Part shown: positions 18,324 through 29,204 of the stretch, piece after piece
Numbering within the stretch: the first letter of the stretch is position 1
Layout of the letters: each line of letters opens with the position of its first letter
Assembly: GCF_003441615.1 (NCBI RefSeq)
Contig: NZ_CP031842.1
Span: 3,108,001 to 3,172,000 of the forward strand
Source of the DNA: Dechloromonas sp. HYN0024
GTDB taxonomy: Bacteria; Pseudomonadota; Gammaproteobacteria; Burkholderiales; Rhodocyclaceae
Length of the DNA stretch: 64,000 nt
Direction of reading: 5' to 3'
The notes under the pieces: model-generated
Told to the model about the DNA's origin: nothing
The model's database searches: none
Seen by the model: the letters and a program-made list of their open reading frames with translations, nothing else
Made by a program: the position numbers and the translations under genes

Positions 18324-19604
18324 TTATTGGAAGTAAGGGCCCCAGGCCGGTTCGCGGACATCGCCTGCTGCGACCGTAAGGCGTTGTTTGATCCTGCCAT
18401 CGCTGGAGACAGCCGATAGTACGCCGCGCCCGCCGACTTCAGTGGCGATCAGGATCATGCGGCTGTTGGGGGCGAAACTGGGCGATTCGTCCTTGTAGGA
18501 ATCACTCACCACCTGCACCTGGCGGCTGGCCAGGTCCATGATGGCAAGCTGGAAGCGGCCTTCGCGGCGGCTGATGAAGGCGAGGCTCTTGCCGTCCGGC
18601 GACGGACGCGGCGAAACGTTGTAGCTGCCCTCGAAGGTGACCCGGCGAACATCGCCACCGTTGGCACCAATCTGGTAAATCTGCGGGCTGCCACCACGGT
18701 CAGAGGTGAAATAGATCGTCCCGCCATCGGCCGAATAGCGCGGCTCGGTATCAATACCGGACGACTGGGTAATACGCTGCAGGCCGCTACCATCGGCATT
18801 CACCGAGTAGAGCTGGGAGAAGCCGTCCTTGGAGAGGACGACGGCCAGCTTGCGACCATCCGGCGACCAGCCCGGCGCTGAGTTGGAGCCCTTGAAATTG
18901 GCCACAATGTGGCGCTGACCGGAGGCTAGCGAGTGAACGTAGATGACCGGCTTCTTCTTCTCAAAGGAAACGTAGGCCAGACGACCCCCATCCGGCGACC
19001 ACACCGGCGAAATGATCGGCTCGGTGGAAGTCAGGGCGGTGGCGGCATTCTGGCCATCGGAATCGGCAATCTGCAGCAGGAACTGACCGCGCGCCTTGAC
19101 GACGTAGGCGATGCGCGTCGAGAAGACGCCTTTTTCACCCGTCAGTTTTTCATAAATATAGTCGGCAATGCGGTGTCCGGCAGCCCGCAACTGGGTACTG
19201 TTAGTGACGTAGGCAGCTCCGCCCAGCGATACGCCCTTCTGCGTGTCGTAGAGGCGGAAACGGGCCTCCATGCGACCGTCGGCACTGCGCGCGATGCTCC
19301 CGGCAGCCAGGGCATCGGCACCCCGGGCTTTCCAGTCGGCGTGATTGAGCGGCGCGTTTTCGTCAAAGCTCAGATTGCTGTGATCGATCAGCTTGAACAG
19401 CCCGCTGCGCTCAAGATCGCCCCGCACGGTCGATGTGATGACGCGGGAAGCGACCGGATCACCGGGAAAATCAACGATCGTCACAGGAATCCGGTTAGCG
19501 CCGGCACCAGTGATCTCGATCGAAAGCTGGGCCTGGGCCAGACCTGCGGCCAACAGGGAAAAAGCCAGAAAAAGGCGGCGGGAAATTCGGGACATTTCGT
19601 TCAT
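18324..19604 (-). CDS. tolB: Tol-Pal system protein TolB
   Basis: Periplasmic protein of about 426 residues with a signal peptide ending AGLAQA, an N-terminal alpha/beta domain (LSIEITGAGANRIPV to about residue 170) and a six-bladed WD/PD40-type propeller with repeated SPDGxxxAY/F motifs. It binds Pal and couples it to TolA. In-frame ATGs at 19637, 19604 and 19595 are possible; I use 19604, but 19595 (MSRISRRLFLAFSLL) is nearly as likely. Lies between tolA and pal. Confidence 0.95.
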   Translation of the reverse strand: MNEMSRISRRLFLAFSLLAAGLAQAQLSIEITGAGANRIPVTIVDFPGDPVASRVITSTVRGDLERSGLFKLIDHSNLSFDENAPLNHADWKARGADALAAGSIARSADGRMEARFRLYDTQKGVSLGGAAYVTNSTQLRAAGHRIADYIYEKLTGEKGVFSTRIAYVVKARGQFLLQIADSDGQNAATALTSTEPIISPVWSPDGGRLAYVSFEKKKPVIYVHSLASGQRHIVANFKGSNSAPGWSPDGRKLAVVLSKDGFSQLYSVNADGSGLQRITQSSGIDTEPRYSADGGTIYFTSDRGGSPQIYQIGANGGDVRRVTFEGSYNVSPRPSPDGKSLAFISRREGRFQLAIMDLASRQVQVVSDSYKDESPSFAPNSRMILIATEVGGRGVLSAVSSDGRIKQRLTVAAGDVREPAWGPYFQ

Positions 19605-19626
19605 TTTCAAAAGGATTCGCGCGATT

Positions 19627-20379
19627 TTACTCTTCAAACGGCTTGTATTTTATTTCCAGCGTTCGCTGGAAAAGTGACGGGTCGTCCGGCTTCGGCAAGG
19701 GTGATGATTTACGGATGGCACGCTCAATGGCGCTATCCAGTGCCAGATTGTTGCTGGAGCGCTTCAGCTTTACATCCAGGACGTCACCATTGGGCAACTG
19801 ACTGACCTCGAACACGGCTTCCGGGTTGCCCTGAATGGAGGGGGGCAACATGATGTTGCCACGCACCTTGACACGAATCTTGGTGGCGTAGTCAGCCAGC
19901 CCGCGCTTGTTCGATGAGGCCCGCTGCTCGGACTCCGCGGCGGCAGCATTGGCCAGTTGCTGGGTATTGGGACGGGGCTTGAGGTCGGCCGTCTCGCGCG
20001 ACAGTTCCTTGCTGAAATCGAACTTTGGCGGCTCCGGCTTCTTCGCTTCGGGCTTGGGCGGCTCGGGTTTCTTCTTCTCTTCCTTGACGACGATTTCCGG
20101 CTTTTTCACCACCGGCTCGGGCTTCGGCTCGACCTTCGGCTGCGGCTTTGGCTTTGGCTCGGGCTTCACTTCCGGTTCAGGCGGGCGCGCCGGCGGATGC
20201 ACGACCTGCGCCGGCATGGGCCGTGGCGACCACAATTCGACCTCCATCACCTCCGGCTTGCTGCGTTTCCACTGCACCCCGAAGAAGAGGAACGCGAGCA
20301 GCGCCACGTGCACCAGGATGGTGAACGCCAGAGCGTACTTCTTGCCCGGTTCTTCAGGTTTGTCGAGGGTGATGTCCAC
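19627..20379 (-). CDS. tolA: Tol-Pal system protein TolA
   Basis: 250-residue protein with one N-terminal membrane helix (about residues 16-36), a long Pro/Lys/Glu-rich periplasmic stretch of PEP/KPEP repeats (about 55-150), and a C-terminal TonB/TolA-like domain ending DPSLFQRTLEIKYKPFEE. It spans the periplasm and is energised by TolQR. No suitable ATG exists; I place the start at GTG 20379, one base after the tolR stop, giving VDITLDKPEEPGKKY. The ATG further upstream would duplicate the end of tolR in another frame. Confidence 0.9.
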   Translation of the reverse strand: MDITLDKPEEPGKKYALAFTILVHVALLAFLFFGVQWKRSKPEVMEVELWSPRPMPAQVVHPPARPPEPEVKPEPKPKPQPKVEPKPEPVVKKPEIVVKEEKKKPEPPKPEAKKPEPPKFDFSKELSRETADLKPRPNTQQLANAAAAESEQRASSNKRGLADYATKIRVKVRGNIMLPPSIQGNPEAVFEVSQLPNGDVLDVKLKRSSNNLALDSAIERAIRKSSPLPKPDDPSLFQRTLEIKYKPFEE

Positions 20380-20380
20380 T

Positions 20381-20782
20381 TTATTTACTGGCAGTTTCCA
20401 GGCCGACCTTGTCGAAGCCCATGCGCTTGACCTCATCAAGCACTTCGATGACGTTCTTGTACTGGGTTTCCTTGTCGCCGGCGATCAGCACGGCAATCGT
20501 TTCGTCAGCTGTCTTCAGCGCACCCAGTTCGCTCTTCAGATCCTTGATGCTGCGAATTTTGGTCGATTTGCCGTTGGCGTCGAAGACAGCCAGCCCGCCG
20601 TCGCTTTTCACTTCGACCTTGAGATATTTTGGCGGCTTCTGCGGTGCCGTGCCGGTGCTCGGCAGATCGACCGAACCGGTCGTCATCATCGGCGTCGCCA
20701 CCATGAAGATGACGAGCAGGACGAGCATGACGTCGATATAGGGGACGACGTTGATTTCACTTTTCAGACGGCGCTGGCGCAT
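20381..20782 (-). CDS. tolR: Tol-Pal system protein TolR
   Basis: 133-residue ExbD/TolR-family protein with one N-terminal membrane helix bearing the proton-channel aspartate (INVVPYIDVMLVLLVIFMV, Asp about residue 17) and a periplasmic domain. With TolQ it uses the proton gradient to drive TolA. It starts three bases after the tolQ stop. Confidence 0.95.
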   Translation of the reverse strand: MRQRRLKSEINVVPYIDVMLVLLVIFMVATPMMTTGSVDLPSTGTAPQKPPKYLKVEVKSDGGLAVFDANGKSTKIRSIKDLKSELGALKTADETIAVLIAGDKETQYKNVIEVLDEVKRMGFDKVGLETASK

Positions 20783-20785
20783 GGC

Positions 20786-21463
20786 TTAACGGGTCTGCCG
20801 CTGGAGAATGTTGGAGAACTCCTCCATAAACGATTCGTAACGCGTCGCGAGACGATCGATGTCATGCGAGAAACGGTTATAGGCGAGCACTGCCGGGATC
20901 GCCGCGAACAGGCCGATAGCCGTAGCAACCAGCGCTTCGGCAATACCCGGCGCAACGGTGGCAAGCGTGGCCTGACCGACGTTCGACAAGCCACGGAAGG
21001 CATGCATGATGCCCCAGACCGTACCAAACAGGCCGATGTAGGGGCTGACTGAGCCGACCGAAGCGAGGAAGGAAAGGTGCGATTCGAGGGAATCCATTTC
21101 GCGCTGATAGGTGGCGCGCATGGCACGACGGGAGCCGTCGACAAAGTCCTTCGATTCAAGATTCTTCTGGCCGCGCAGCTTGGTGAATTCTCGGAAACCC
21201 GACTCGAAGATGCGCTCCATTGAGCCCGCATTGTGGCGGTCATTGACGGCACTGTTGAAGAGGCTGTTGAGATCACCACCAGACCAGAAGTCGCGCTCGA
21301 AGGTCTCGGTCTTTTCGCGCGCCTGCTTGACGGCGAAGAGCTTCATGAAAATGTAGTACCAGGACATGAAGGAGACCCCGGCGAGCAGGGCCATGACGGC
21401 CTGAACGACCGCGCTGGCCTGGAGAATGAGGTGGAGGATGGAAAGATCCTGGGTGACGTTCAT
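20786..21463 (-). CDS. tolQ: Tol-Pal system protein TolQ
   Basis: 225-residue ExbB/TolQ-family inner-membrane protein with three helices; the core motif [19 protein letters not shown] and the following [20 protein letters not shown] are diagnostic. The start overlaps the ybgC stop (ATGA). Confidence 0.96.
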   Translation of the reverse strand: MNVTQDLSILHLILQASAVVQAVMALLAGVSFMSWYYIFMKLFAVKQAREKTETFERDFWSGGDLNSLFNSAVNDRHNAGSMERIFESGFREFTKLRGQKNLESKDFVDGSRRAMRATYQREMDSLESHLSFLASVGSVSPYIGLFGTVWGIMHAFRGLSNVGQATLATVAPGIAEALVATAIGLFAAIPAVLAYNRFSHDIDRLATRYESFMEEFSNILQRQTR

Positions 21464-21882
21464 TTCAGCGCTTCCAGTTTTTGGTGCAGAAAATCGGGGA
21501 TGGCCGACGGCGTCATGGTGACCATGTTAACGCAGGCAATTTCAACAGTGCCGGTGACCAGTTCAACATCACCACGCCGCACATGCTGACGGAAGACGAC
21601 GCGGACACGGGTCAGCTTCTCGACTTCGAGGCCGACCGTCAGTTCATCGTCGAGACGGGCCGGCTTGAGGTATTCGCAACTCGCCTTGCGAGCGACGAAA
21701 CCAATGCCCGCCTCCGCGGCGAGGGCAGACTGATCATGGCCGGCAAAGCGCATCCACTCGGTGCGGCAGCGCTCGAAGAATTTGAGGTAATTGGCGTAAT
21801 AAACGACGCCGCCAGCATCCGTGTCCTCGTAATAAACGCGGACTGGAATAGAGAAGGCATTGGGTTTCGGCTCATATTTCAT
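21460..21882 (-). CDS. ybgC: Acyl-CoA thioesterase YbgC (Tol-Pal associated)
   Basis: 140-residue hotdog-fold thioesterase. The active-site motif [22 protein letters not shown] (split here by the eye at Asp about residue 20) is characteristic of YbgC. First gene of the ybgC-tolQRAB-pal-cpoB-queE operon. There is no good ribosome site; a TAAAAT hexamer ends six bases before the ATG, so the transcript may be leaderless. Confidence 0.93.
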   Translation of the reverse strand: MKYEPKPNAFSIPVRVYYEDTDAGGVVYYANYLKFFERCRTEWMRFAGHDQSALAAEAGIGFVARKASCEYLKPARLDDELTVGLEVEKLTRVRVVFRQHVRRGDVELVTGTVEIACVNMVTMTPSAIPDFLHQKLEALK

Positions 21883-21983
21883 CGCAGCATTTTACCTTGC
21901 GCCGCAACATTGTTTTGTAACGATCTGTTTCCAGAAAGATAATCACCTTTTCCCCGACGATCCATCAACCTTGGTCGGTCGCT

Positions 21984-23045
21984 TTACGCTTCGCCGAGCA
22001 AATCGCGGACGACTGCGCTGGCCGGCTCGGCCAGTCCGAGGTGGCGATAGACAGCTGGTGTGGCGATCCGGCCACGCAAAGTGCGCTGCAGGTAGCCCTG
22101 CTGGATCAGGTAGGGTTCAAGGACATCCTCGATGGTATCGCGTGCCTCGCCAATGGCCGCCGCCAGGTTGTCAACGCCGACCGGACCGCCACCGAACTTG
22201 TCGATAACGGCTGACAACAGCTTGCGGTCCATGATGTCGAGCCCGGCCGAATCGACGTCGAGCATGACCAGCGCGGCATCGGCCACGCCCCGGCTGATAT
22301 TGCCGTCGGCCTTGACTTCGGCGTAGTCGCGGACGCGCCGGAGCAGGCGATTGGCGATGCGCGGCGTACCCCGCGAACGCTTGGCAATTTCGAAAGCCCC
22401 GTCCGGATCAATCGGCGCGTTGAGCAGCGAAGCCGAGCGGCTAACGATGCTCTTCAACTCTTCAGCCGTATAGAACTCGAGACGGGCAACAATGCCGAAG
22501 CGGTCGCGCAGCGGGTTGGTCAGCATACCGGCGCGGGTCGTCGCCCCGACCAGCGTGAACGGCGGCAGATCAAGCTTGACCGAACGGGCGGCCGGCCCCT
22601 CGCCAATCATGATGTCGATCTGGAAGTCTTCCAGGGCCGGATAGAGGATTTCTTCAACAACCGGGCTGAGACGGTGGATTTCGTCGATGAACAGCACGTC
22701 GTGCGGTTCCAGATTGGTCAGGATGGCGGCCAGGTCGCCCGCCCGTTCCAGAACCGGACCGGATGTCTGGCGCAGGTTGACGCCCATTTCGGCCGCAACG
22801 ATATGGGCCAGCGTTGTTTTGCCCAGACCCGGCGGCCCGAAGAGCAGCACGTGATCGAGTGATTCGCTGCGCTGACGGGCTGCCTGGATGAAGATTTCGA
22901 GTTGCTCGCGGATTTTCACCTGACCGGTGTAGTCAGCCAGCCGCTTGGGGCGCAGGGCGCGCTCGAGCGCTTCTTCCTGGGCTGATTTCGCCGTGGGGGC
23001 GATGATCCGGTCGGTGACGGGGCCAAGCTTGTCAGTTTCTATCAT
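21984..23045 (-). CDS. ruvB: Holliday junction branch-migration ATPase RuvB
   Basis: 353-residue AAA+ motor that drives branch migration with RuvA. Walker [10 protein letters not shown] (about residue 60), Walker [12 protein letters not shown], sensor motif [12 protein letters not shown], and the C-terminal winged-helix domain ([13 protein letters not shown]). The start overlaps the stop of the AI-2E/PerM permease gene (ATGA), so RuvB synthesis is coupled to a membrane protein. Confidence 0.97.
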   Translation of the reverse strand: MIETDKLGPVTDRIIAPTAKSAQEEALERALRPKRLADYTGQVKIREQLEIFIQAARQRSESLDHVLLFGPPGLGKTTLAHIVAAEMGVNLRQTSGPVLERAGDLAAILTNLEPHDVLFIDEIHRLSPVVEEILYPALEDFQIDIMIGEGPAARSVKLDLPPFTLVGATTRAGMLTNPLRDRFGIVARLEFYTAEELKSIVSRSASLLNAPIDPDGAFEIAKRSRGTPRIANRLLRRVRDYAEVKADGNISRGVADAALVMLDVDSAGLDIMDRKLLSAVIDKFGGGPVGVDNLAAAIGEARDTIEDVLEPYLIQQGYLQRTLRGRIATPAVYRHLGLAEPASAVVRDLLGEA

Positions 23046-24097
23046 GCGAGAGGTTCCTCACCAAGCCAGCGCTGCAGCAGCATGTCGCCAAGCGCCAGCA
23101 ACACCGGACCAAGAAAGATGCCGATGAAACCGAAAACCAGCACCCCGCCAAGCACACCAAGCGCGATGAGCAGGATCGACAGGCCGGCACCACGGGCGAT
23201 CAGGATCGGTTTCAGGAAATTATCGATACTGCTGATCACGAACAGACCGTAGAGCGCCATGAAAATCGCCCAGCCCGTCTGCCCCTCGCTGTACAGCCAG
23301 GCGGCCGCACTGCCCCAGATGAGCGGCGGACCAATCGGGATCATCGACAGGAAGAAGGTCGCAAAACCGAGCAGCATCGCTTGCGGCACGCTGGCGATCA
23401 GAAAGCCCAGCATCGCCACCGCACCCTGGGCGGCCGCCGTGCCGACAATCCCGAGCATGACGCCGACAACCGTGTCGCGAGCCTTGTCGAGCATGTTCTC
23501 GCCCAGCTCGCCACCTAGTTTGCGGGCACCGACGTAAAGCGCCTTGCTGATCGCCACGCCGTCGCGATACAGGAAAAAAGTAACGAAGAGGACCAGCGCC
23601 AGTTGCAACAGACCATTGGCGGCAATACCGCCGAGCGCCAGGGCAAATTGCCGGGCCGGGACGACGAACTGCCTGACCAGTGCGTCGAGTTCGTCTCGAC
23701 TCCCGGCAATGCGCCCCCAGGTAACTTCGATTTCGACGCCAATGAAAGGTAGCCCGCTCAGCCAGCCTGGCGGCTTGGCCGGCAAGCCCTGTTCGATGTA
23801 GGGTTTGACGAACTCGATCAGGTTATCGGCACCATTGGCCAGCGACCCGGCCAGGATAAGGGTTGGCAGCAAGGTGACGAGAATCAGCGCCAGGGTCATC
23901 AACGAAGCCCCCAGCAGGGCACGCCCACCCAGTCGCGGCAGCAGCTTTTCGGCGTAGAAACGCCAGGTGCACATCCACACCACGAAAGCGAAGAGGACGG
24001 CCCCGATGAAGGGCAGCAGCACAGTGACACAGCCGATGATGAGCAGCACCACCAGCGCCATCTGCGCCAGCCGCTTGGGGTCGCTTTCTTCGATCAT
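23042..24097 (-). CDS. AI-2E/PerM-family membrane transporter
   Basis: 351-residue inner-membrane protein of the AI-2 exporter-like (TqsA/PerM) family, with about eight helices, an amphipathic periplasmic region (about 80-150) and the family C-terminal motif [25 protein letters not shown]. Substrate unknown. It sits between ruvA (four bases downstream of the ruvA stop) and ruvB (overlapping), an unusual interruption of ruvAB. Confidence 0.88.
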   Translation of the reverse strand: MIEESDPKRLAQMALVVLLIIGCVTVLLPFIGAVLFAFVVWMCTWRFYAEKLLPRLGGRALLGASLMTLALILVTLLPTLILAGSLANGADNLIEFVKPYIEQGLPAKPPGWLSGLPFIGVEIEVTWGRIAGSRDELDALVRQFVVPARQFALALGGIAANGLLQLALVLFVTFFLYRDGVAISKALYVGARKLGGELGENMLDKARDTVVGVMLGIVGTAAAQGAVAMLGFLIASVPQAMLLGFATFFLSMIPIGPPLIWGSAAAWLYSEGQTGWAIFMALYGLFVISSIDNFLKPILIARGAGLSILLIALGVLGGVLVFGFIGIFLGPVLLALGDMLLQRWLGEEPLA

Positions 24098-24101
24098 CGC
24101 A

Positions 24102-24683
24102 TCAGACCTTTGACAACAGCTTGAGTGCAGCCCGGATGCCGTCCGAGGTGCCGATATCGGCCGGCAGCTGCTTCATCGCGGCAGCCGCTTCCTTCTCGTT
24201 GTAGCCGAGGGCAAGAAGGGCATTAGAAATATCCTGTTTGGTATCGGCGACGGCCGCGTGCAACGACACGCCGCCGACCGTGTCGGCGAGCTTGCCTTTC
24301 AGTTCCAGAAGCAGGCGCTCGGCCGTCTTCTTGCCGATGCCCGGGACCTTGATCAAACGACCGAGTTCCTGCTGCGCCACGGCAGCCGCCAGGTCGTTGA
24401 CCGACAGCCCGGAGAGCACCGACAGCGCGGTGCGGGCACCGATGCCAGACACCTTGAGCAACTGACGGAAGGCGAAGCGTTCGGCCTCGGTCAGGAAGCC
24501 ATAGAGAAAATGACCATCCTCGCGTACCGCAAAGTGGGTCAGCAGCATGACCTTCTCGCCATTCGCCGGCAGGTTGTAGAAGGTGCTCATCGGCACATCA
24601 AGCTCGTAGCCAACGCCGTTGAGGTCGAGCACGATCTGCGGCGGGTTCTTTTCGGCAATCAGGCCAGTCAGTCTTCCGATCAT
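24102..24683 (-). CDS. ruvA: Holliday junction-binding protein RuvA
   Basis: 193-residue DNA-binding subunit. The N-terminal OB-fold begins [12 protein letters not shown], the middle holds two helix-hairpin-helix motifs ([20 protein letters not shown] and [19 protein letters not shown]), and the C-terminal RuvB-binding domain contains [12 protein letters not shown]. Lies 49 bases after ruvC. Confidence 0.97.
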   Translation of the reverse strand: MIGRLTGLIAEKNPPQIVLDLNGVGYELDVPMSTFYNLPANGEKVMLLTHFAVREDGHFLYGFLTEAERFAFRQLLKVSGIGARTALSVLSGLSVNDLAAAVAQQELGRLIKVPGIGKKTAERLLLELKGKLADTVGGVSLHAAVADTKQDISNALLALGYNEKEAAAAMKQLPADIGTSDGIRAALKLLSKV

Positions 24684-24732
24684 TTCGGGGCCATCTCTTT
24701 CTGGAGAAAGTACTGTAATTTCACACAGTCTA

Positions 24733-25272
24733 TCATCCTACCAGCCGTCCACCACGAACGCTATAACCGGCCGTCGCCAGGGCACCCAGACCCTGGCCGC
24801 CATGCGCGTGGCAAATGGCGCAGGCCAGGGCGTCGGCCGCATCGGCCGCGGGCGCCCCGGTCAGGTTCAATAAACGAACGACCATCTCCTGCACCTGCTC
24901 CTTGGCTGCCTTGCCATGACCGACCACGGCCTGCTTGGTCTGCAGTGCCGTATATTCAGCCACCGGCAGTCCGGCATGGACCAGGGCGCTGATCGCGGCA
25001 CCGCGCGCCTGCCCGAGCAAGAGGGTCGATTGCGGATTGACGTTGACAAAGACTTTTTCCACTGCCGCCTGATTCGGCGCGTAGGTGGCGATCACTTCGC
25101 TGATCCCGGCGAACAATGTCTTGATCCGATCGGGCAGCGATTCCTTATCGTTCGACTTGATGCAGCCGCTGGCAACATAGACCAGTTGTTTGCCGTGCAT
25201 TTCGATGATGCCAAAGCCAGTCACCCGCAGGCCGGGGTCAATGCCAATAATGCGCGGAGTGAGAATGCTCAT
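24733..25272 (-). CDS. ruvC: Holliday junction resolvase RuvC
   Basis: 179-residue endonuclease. Catalytic acidic residues are visible in [12 protein letters not shown] (first Asp), in AVEKVF (Glu) and in the C-terminal [15 protein letters not shown]. Its start overlaps the stop of the upstream EamA permease gene. Followed by ruvA. Confidence 0.97.
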   Translation of the reverse strand: MSILTPRIIGIDPGLRVTGFGIIEMHGKQLVYVASGCIKSNDKESLPDRIKTLFAGISEVIATYAPNQAAVEKVFVNVNPQSTLLLGQARGAAISALVHAGLPVAEYTALQTKQAVVGHGKAAKEQVQEMVVRLLNLTGAPAADAADALACAICHAHGGQGLGALATAGYSVRGGRLVG

Positions 25273-26126
25273 TTCGCTTTCGCCACCAGATAAACGCCAC
25301 TGACGGCGACCAACATCCCAAATGCCGCAGTCAAGGTCAAGTTTTCACCGAAAATGACATAGGCAATCAGCGCCGTGGTTGGCGGTGTCAGGTAGAACAG
25401 CGCCGCAACATTGACCGCGCTGCCGCTGCGGATCAGCAAATTGAGCAGGCTGATGGCCCCCAGTGAGAGGACCAGCACGAGCCAGCCGAGGGCGAAGACA
25501 AACTCGCCACTCCAGTCAATCCGGTAATTCTCAAACAGGGCCACAGCCAGCGCGGTGACGATGGCCGTCGGGACGAACTGGATGACCGAACCGGTACGCA
25601 GGTCGAACTTCGGACAGAAACGTTTCTGATACAGCGTGCCGACAGTGATGCCGAGGAGGGCGACCACAGCCGGGATCAACATCGGGCCAAGCGCCCCCTC
25701 ACCAAGTTTGCCGGAAACGACCAGGCCGACACCGAGTAAACCCAATCCCAAACCACCCCACTGGCGAGCACTCACTTTTTCGCCAAGCAGCCATCCCGCG
25801 CCAAATCCTGTCAGCAGCGGCTGCATGCCGACAACCAGCGCCGTCACCCCGGCCGGCAGGCCATGCTTGATGGCAACGAAGACACCGCCAAGATAAACCG
25901 CATGCACAAGTACGCCCGAGATGCCGATATGCAGCCAGTCGCGCCCCTTCTCCGGCCAGGGTGCCCGGGTCGCCAGCGCAATGACCAGCATCAGGGCAAT
26001 GACCAGTCCGTAGCGTGTAAGCAAAAAAGAGAGCGGCTCGGCATGCGGCAGGCCGAGCTTGGCGCCGATGAAGCCGGTGCTCCACAGGAAGACAAAGAGA
26101 AGCGGATAAAAACGTTGCACGAGCAC
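25269..26126 (-). CDS. EamA-family (DMT) permease
   Basis: 285-residue drug/metabolite transporter superfamily protein with ten predicted helices and the two EamA repeats; typical opening [22 protein letters not shown]. Substrate unknown. The frame opens with GTG at 26126, immediately after the exonuclease stop; a second GTG two codons later is an alternative. Part of the leftward yebC-exonuclease-permease-ruvC run. Confidence 0.85.
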   Translation of the reverse strand: MLVQRFYPLLFVFLWSTGFIGAKLGLPHAEPLSFLLTRYGLVIALMLVIALATRAPWPEKGRDWLHIGISGVLVHAVYLGGVFVAIKHGLPAGVTALVVGMQPLLTGFGAGWLLGEKVSARQWGGLGLGLLGVGLVVSGKLGEGALGPMLIPAVVALLGITVGTLYQKRFCPKFDLRTGSVIQFVPTAIVTALAVALFENYRIDWSGEFVFALGWLVLVLSLGAISLLNLLIRSGSAVNVAALFYLTPPTTALIAYVIFGENLTLTAAFGMLVAVSGVYLVAKAK

Positions 26127-26633
26127 TCAGATCTGCAAGTCACCGCCGCACTGGCGGGTGGTTTCGAGCAGGGTTTCAGCCAGAATTCGGGCATCGCCGC
26201 TGGCCCGATGGCGTCGCATCGCGTGGCGCGTTTCAATGAGCGCCCGGGTCGGATGCCACAGGGACTTTGAGCAGTCGCTCAACAGTTCCCGCAGATCCTT
26301 GAGCTGAAAGGACGGGATCAGGCCGACTGCGTCGTACATCACGGCCAGCCAGACATAGTCATGCGCCCAGCCATCGCAATAGACCTTCTTGCCGTGCAGG
26401 CTCCGGTTCAGCGCAAGGCAGACTTCGGCGGCGGGCTTGCCATGGCTGGCAAGAACTTCGCGGGTAATGCCATGCACCTTCTCGGCCGAACTGTCCCAAT
26501 GGGTCCAGCCCGGCTCGGGAAGGATCAGGGTGCAATACGACTCCCCATCCGGGGCAAAATAGCCGATCTCGACCGGATAGCTGCCGCGCCCGAACCCCGA
26601 CGCTTCGATGTCGATGATGACGGGCAGCGGCAT
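26127..26633 (-). CDS. DnaQ-like DEDDh 3'-5' exonuclease
   Basis: 168 residues forming a single exonuclease domain. The acidic residues are in IDIEASGFG (Asp-x-Glu near residue 8), in WAHDYVWL (Asp about 91), and in HRASGDARI (His and Asp about 143-148), which is the DEDDh pattern. It is shorter than DNA polymerase III epsilon and lacks its C-terminal tail, so a stand-alone RNA or DNA exonuclease is more likely. It lies nine bases after yebC. Confidence 0.82.
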   Translation of the reverse strand: MPLPVIIDIEASGFGRGSYPVEIGYFAPDGESYCTLILPEPGWTHWDSSAEKVHGITREVLASHGKPAAEVCLALNRSLHGKKVYCDGWAHDYVWLAVMYDAVGLIPSFQLKDLRELLSDCSKSLWHPTRALIETRHAMRRHRASGDARILAETLLETTRQCGGDLQI

Positions 26634-26642
26634 CGCCGGGAA

Positions 26643-27368
26643 TCAGTCTTCGATCACGGCAGTGGTGTAGATTTCCTGCACATCGTCGAGGTTTTCCAGG
26701 GCGTCGAGCAATTTCTGCATCTTGACGCCTTCCTCTCCGGCGAAGACGTTTTCGCTTTCCGGCTTCATCGTCACTTCACCGAATTCCGGCTTGAAGCCAG
26801 CGGCCTCCAGGGCATCCTTGACGGCCATGTAATCGTTGGCCGGAGTAAGAACTTCGATCGACCCGTCGTCATTGCTCGTCACGTCGTCGGCACCGGCTTC
26901 AATGGCGGCATCCATGAGGGCCGCTTCATCGGTACCCGGCGCAAAGATCATCTGGCCGCAGTGCTTGAACTGGAAAGCCACGCACCCGTCGGAGCCCATG
27001 TTGCCGCCGAACTTCGAGAAGGCATGGCGAACCTCAGCCACCGTACGCACCTTGTTGTCGGTCAGGCAATCGACCATGATCGCCGCGCCACCGATGCCGT
27101 AGCCTTCGTAGCGAATCTCGATGTACTCGACACCCTCGAGTTCGCCCGTACCCTTCTTGATGGCGGTGTCGATCTTGTCTTTGGGCATGTTGACGCCCTT
27201 GGCCTTGTCGACCGCCACACGCAGGCGCGGATTGAAGTTGATGTCGCCGCCGCCCATCTTGGACGCAACGGTAATTTCCTTGGCAATCTTCGAGAAGGCG
27301 GCACCGCGCTTCTCGTCCTGGCGACCTTTACGGTGCTGGATATTGGCCCACTTGGAATGACCAGCCAT
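26643..27368 (-). CDS. yebC: YebC/PmpR-family regulator or translation factor
   Basis: 241-residue TACO1/YebC-family protein. The N-terminus [20 protein letters not shown] is nearly invariant in the family, followed by [12 protein letters not shown] and [20 protein letters not shown]. Members bind DNA or assist ribosomes at proline stretches. The frame is open upstream, but the ATG at 27368 has an AGGGAA ribosome site and starts the family N-terminus. Genomically upstream of the ruv genes, as in many proteobacteria. Confidence 0.95.
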   Translation of the reverse strand: MAGHSKWANIQHRKGRQDEKRGAAFSKIAKEITVASKMGGGDINFNPRLRVAVDKAKGVNMPKDKIDTAIKKGTGELEGVEYIEIRYEGYGIGGAAIMVDCLTDNKVRTVAEVRHAFSKFGGNMGSDGCVAFQFKHCGQMIFAPGTDEAALMDAAIEAGADDVTSNDDGSIEVLTPANDYMAVKDALEAAGFKPEFGEVTMKPESENVFAGEEGVKMQKLLDALENLDDVQEIYTTAVIED

Positions 27369-27527
27369 GCTGTTTTCCCTGAATGCAAATAACGAAGAAG
27401 GCGAGATTTTACCCGCCAGATCGTTTCTCGTCAGGCCGGCGTCGACCCAATGCTGACGCGAATTCACAAAGTCGCGGCGGCGGATTGCTAGAATGCCGGG
27501 ATACATTTCCCGCTGGAGCCTGTCGCC

Positions 27528-29144
27528 ATGTCCGAACCCCTCTACCTCGCCAAATCCGAAGACGGTTATCCCGCCCTGCTGCCGCAGATGGCGAACCGCC
27601 ACGGCCTGGTCACTGGCGCCACCGGCACCGGCAAGACCGTCACCCTGCAGTCGATGGCCGAACGTCTCTCCTACGCTGGCGTTCCCGTCTTCATGGCGGA
27701 CGTAAAAGGCGACCTCTCCGGGATGGGCGCGGCCGGGGTGGTCACCCCGAAACTGGAAGCCCGTCTCAAGGATCTTGGCCTCGAAGGCTTCGCCCCCTAC
27801 GCCAACCCGGTCGCTTTCTGGGATGTCTTTGGCCAGGGTGGCGTGCCGGTCCGTGCCACCATTTCCGACATGGGTCCGCTACTTCTCTCCCGCCTGCTCA
27901 ACCTCAACGAAACCCAGGGCGGCGTCCTCCAACTGGTCTTCAAGATCGCCGACGACCAGGGCCTGCTCCTGCTCGACCTCAAGGACCTGCGGGCCATGGT
28001 CCAGCACGTCGGCGACAACGCCAAAAGCTTCACCACCGAATACGGCAATGTCGCCTCGGCCTCCATCGGCGCCATCCAGCGCGGCCTGCTGACCCTCGAA
28101 GAGCAGGGTGGCGACGTTTTCTTCGGCGAGCCGATGCTCAATATCAACGACCTCATGAAGGTCGACGAAAACGGTCGTGGCGTCATCAATGTGCTGGCCG
28201 CTGAAAAACTCGTTCAGGCTCCGGCGCTCTATTCAACTTTCCTGCTCTGGCTGCTCTCCGAACTGTTCGAGCAATTGCCGGAAGCCGGCGATCTCGACAA
28301 ACCAAAGCTCGTCTTTTTCTTCGATGAAGCCCACCTGCTGTTCACCGATGCCCCGCAAGCCCTGACCGACAAGGTCGAGCAAGTCGTCCGCCTGATCCGC
28401 TCGAAAGGCGTCGGCGTCTACTTCGTGACGCAGAACCCGCTCGATGTCCCGGAAAAAATCCTCGGCCAGCTCGGCAACCGCGTTCAGCACGCTCTGCGCG
28501 CCTTCACTCCGCGCGATCAGAAAGCCGTTCAGTCGGCCGCCGAAACGATGCGACCCAACCCGAAATTCGATGCCGCCACGGCGATCACCGAACTTGGCGT
28601 CGGCGAGGCGCTGGTTTCCTTCCTCGATGAAAAAGGCCGGCCAAGCATGGTCGAACGCGGCTTCATTTTCCCGCCCGCTTCCCGCCTCGGCCCGCTGACT
28701 GCCGACGAACGCCAGGCCATGATCAAGGCATCGCCCATGCTCGCCACCTACGGCCAGACCGTGGACCGCCAATCGGCCTACGAAATCCTGCGCGGCAAAC
28801 CAGCCAGCGCACCGGCCGCTCCGGGGGCCATCCCGGCCCCACCCGCTGGCGGCAACATCAATGACAATGACTGGGGTAACAGCGCCAACCAGCCCGCCGC
28901 CCGCCGCGAACCAGCCCCGCAGCCGCGCCAACCCGAAGCCGCACCACAGACATCAGGCGGCATTTTCGGCACCATCGGCGACATGCTCGGCGGCACCACT
29001 GGCCCCCGTGGCGGCCATCGCGAAGGTGTACTCGAAAGCGCCGCCAAGAGCGCCGCACGCGGCGTCGCCGGTACGGTCGGCCGGGAAATCGGCAAGCAGA
29101 TTTTACGCGGCGTGCTGGGCTCGATTCTGGGCGGAAGGCGCTAA
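27528..29144 (+). CDS. HerA-like ATPase, DUF853 family
   Basis: 538-residue P-loop ATPase related to HerA/YjgR. Walker A GATGTGKT (residues 30-37), DVKGDLSGM just after, Walker [13 protein letters not shown] (about 260), and an arginine-rich C-terminal ATPase part. From about residue 425 the protein becomes Pro/Ala-rich, then ends in a Gly-rich segment ([32 protein letters not shown]). The cellular role of DUF853 proteins is not established. GGAG ribosome site; single gene before a bidirectional terminator. Confidence 0.9.
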   Translation: MSEPLYLAKSEDGYPALLPQMANRHGLVTGATGTGKTVTLQSMAERLSYAGVPVFMADVKGDLSGMGAAGVVTPKLEARLKDLGLEGFAPYANPVAFWDVFGQGGVPVRATISDMGPLLLSRLLNLNETQGGVLQLVFKIADDQGLLLLDLKDLRAMVQHVGDNAKSFTTEYGNVASASIGAIQRGLLTLEEQGGDVFFGEPMLNINDLMKVDENGRGVINVLAAEKLVQAPALYSTFLLWLLSELFEQLPEAGDLDKPKLVFFFDEAHLLFTDAPQALTDKVEQVVRLIRSKGVGVYFVTQNPLDVPEKILGQLGNRVQHALRAFTPRDQKAVQSAAETMRPNPKFDAATAITELGVGEALVSFLDEKGRPSMVERGFIFPPASRLGPLTADERQAMIKASPMLATYGQTVDRQSAYEILRGKPASAPAAPGAIPAPPAGGNINDNDWGNSANQPAARREPAPQPRQPEAAPQTSGGIFGTIGDMLGGTTGPRGGHREGVLESAAKSAARGVAGTVGREIGKQILRGVLGSILGGRR

Positions 29145-29160
29145 AACAGCACACCAACAA

Positions 29161-29190
29161 CAAAGGCCACCCAGAGGGTGGCCTTTGTCT
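29161..29190. terminator. Bidirectional terminator between convergent genes
   Basis: Perfect 12-bp stem (29161-29172 with 29176-29187) with a three-base loop; short T-rich sequence follows on the plus strand. It serves the HerA-like gene and the convergent OB-fold gene. Confidence 0.85.
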
Positions 29191-29204
29191 TTGCGGCGCA
29201 GAAA

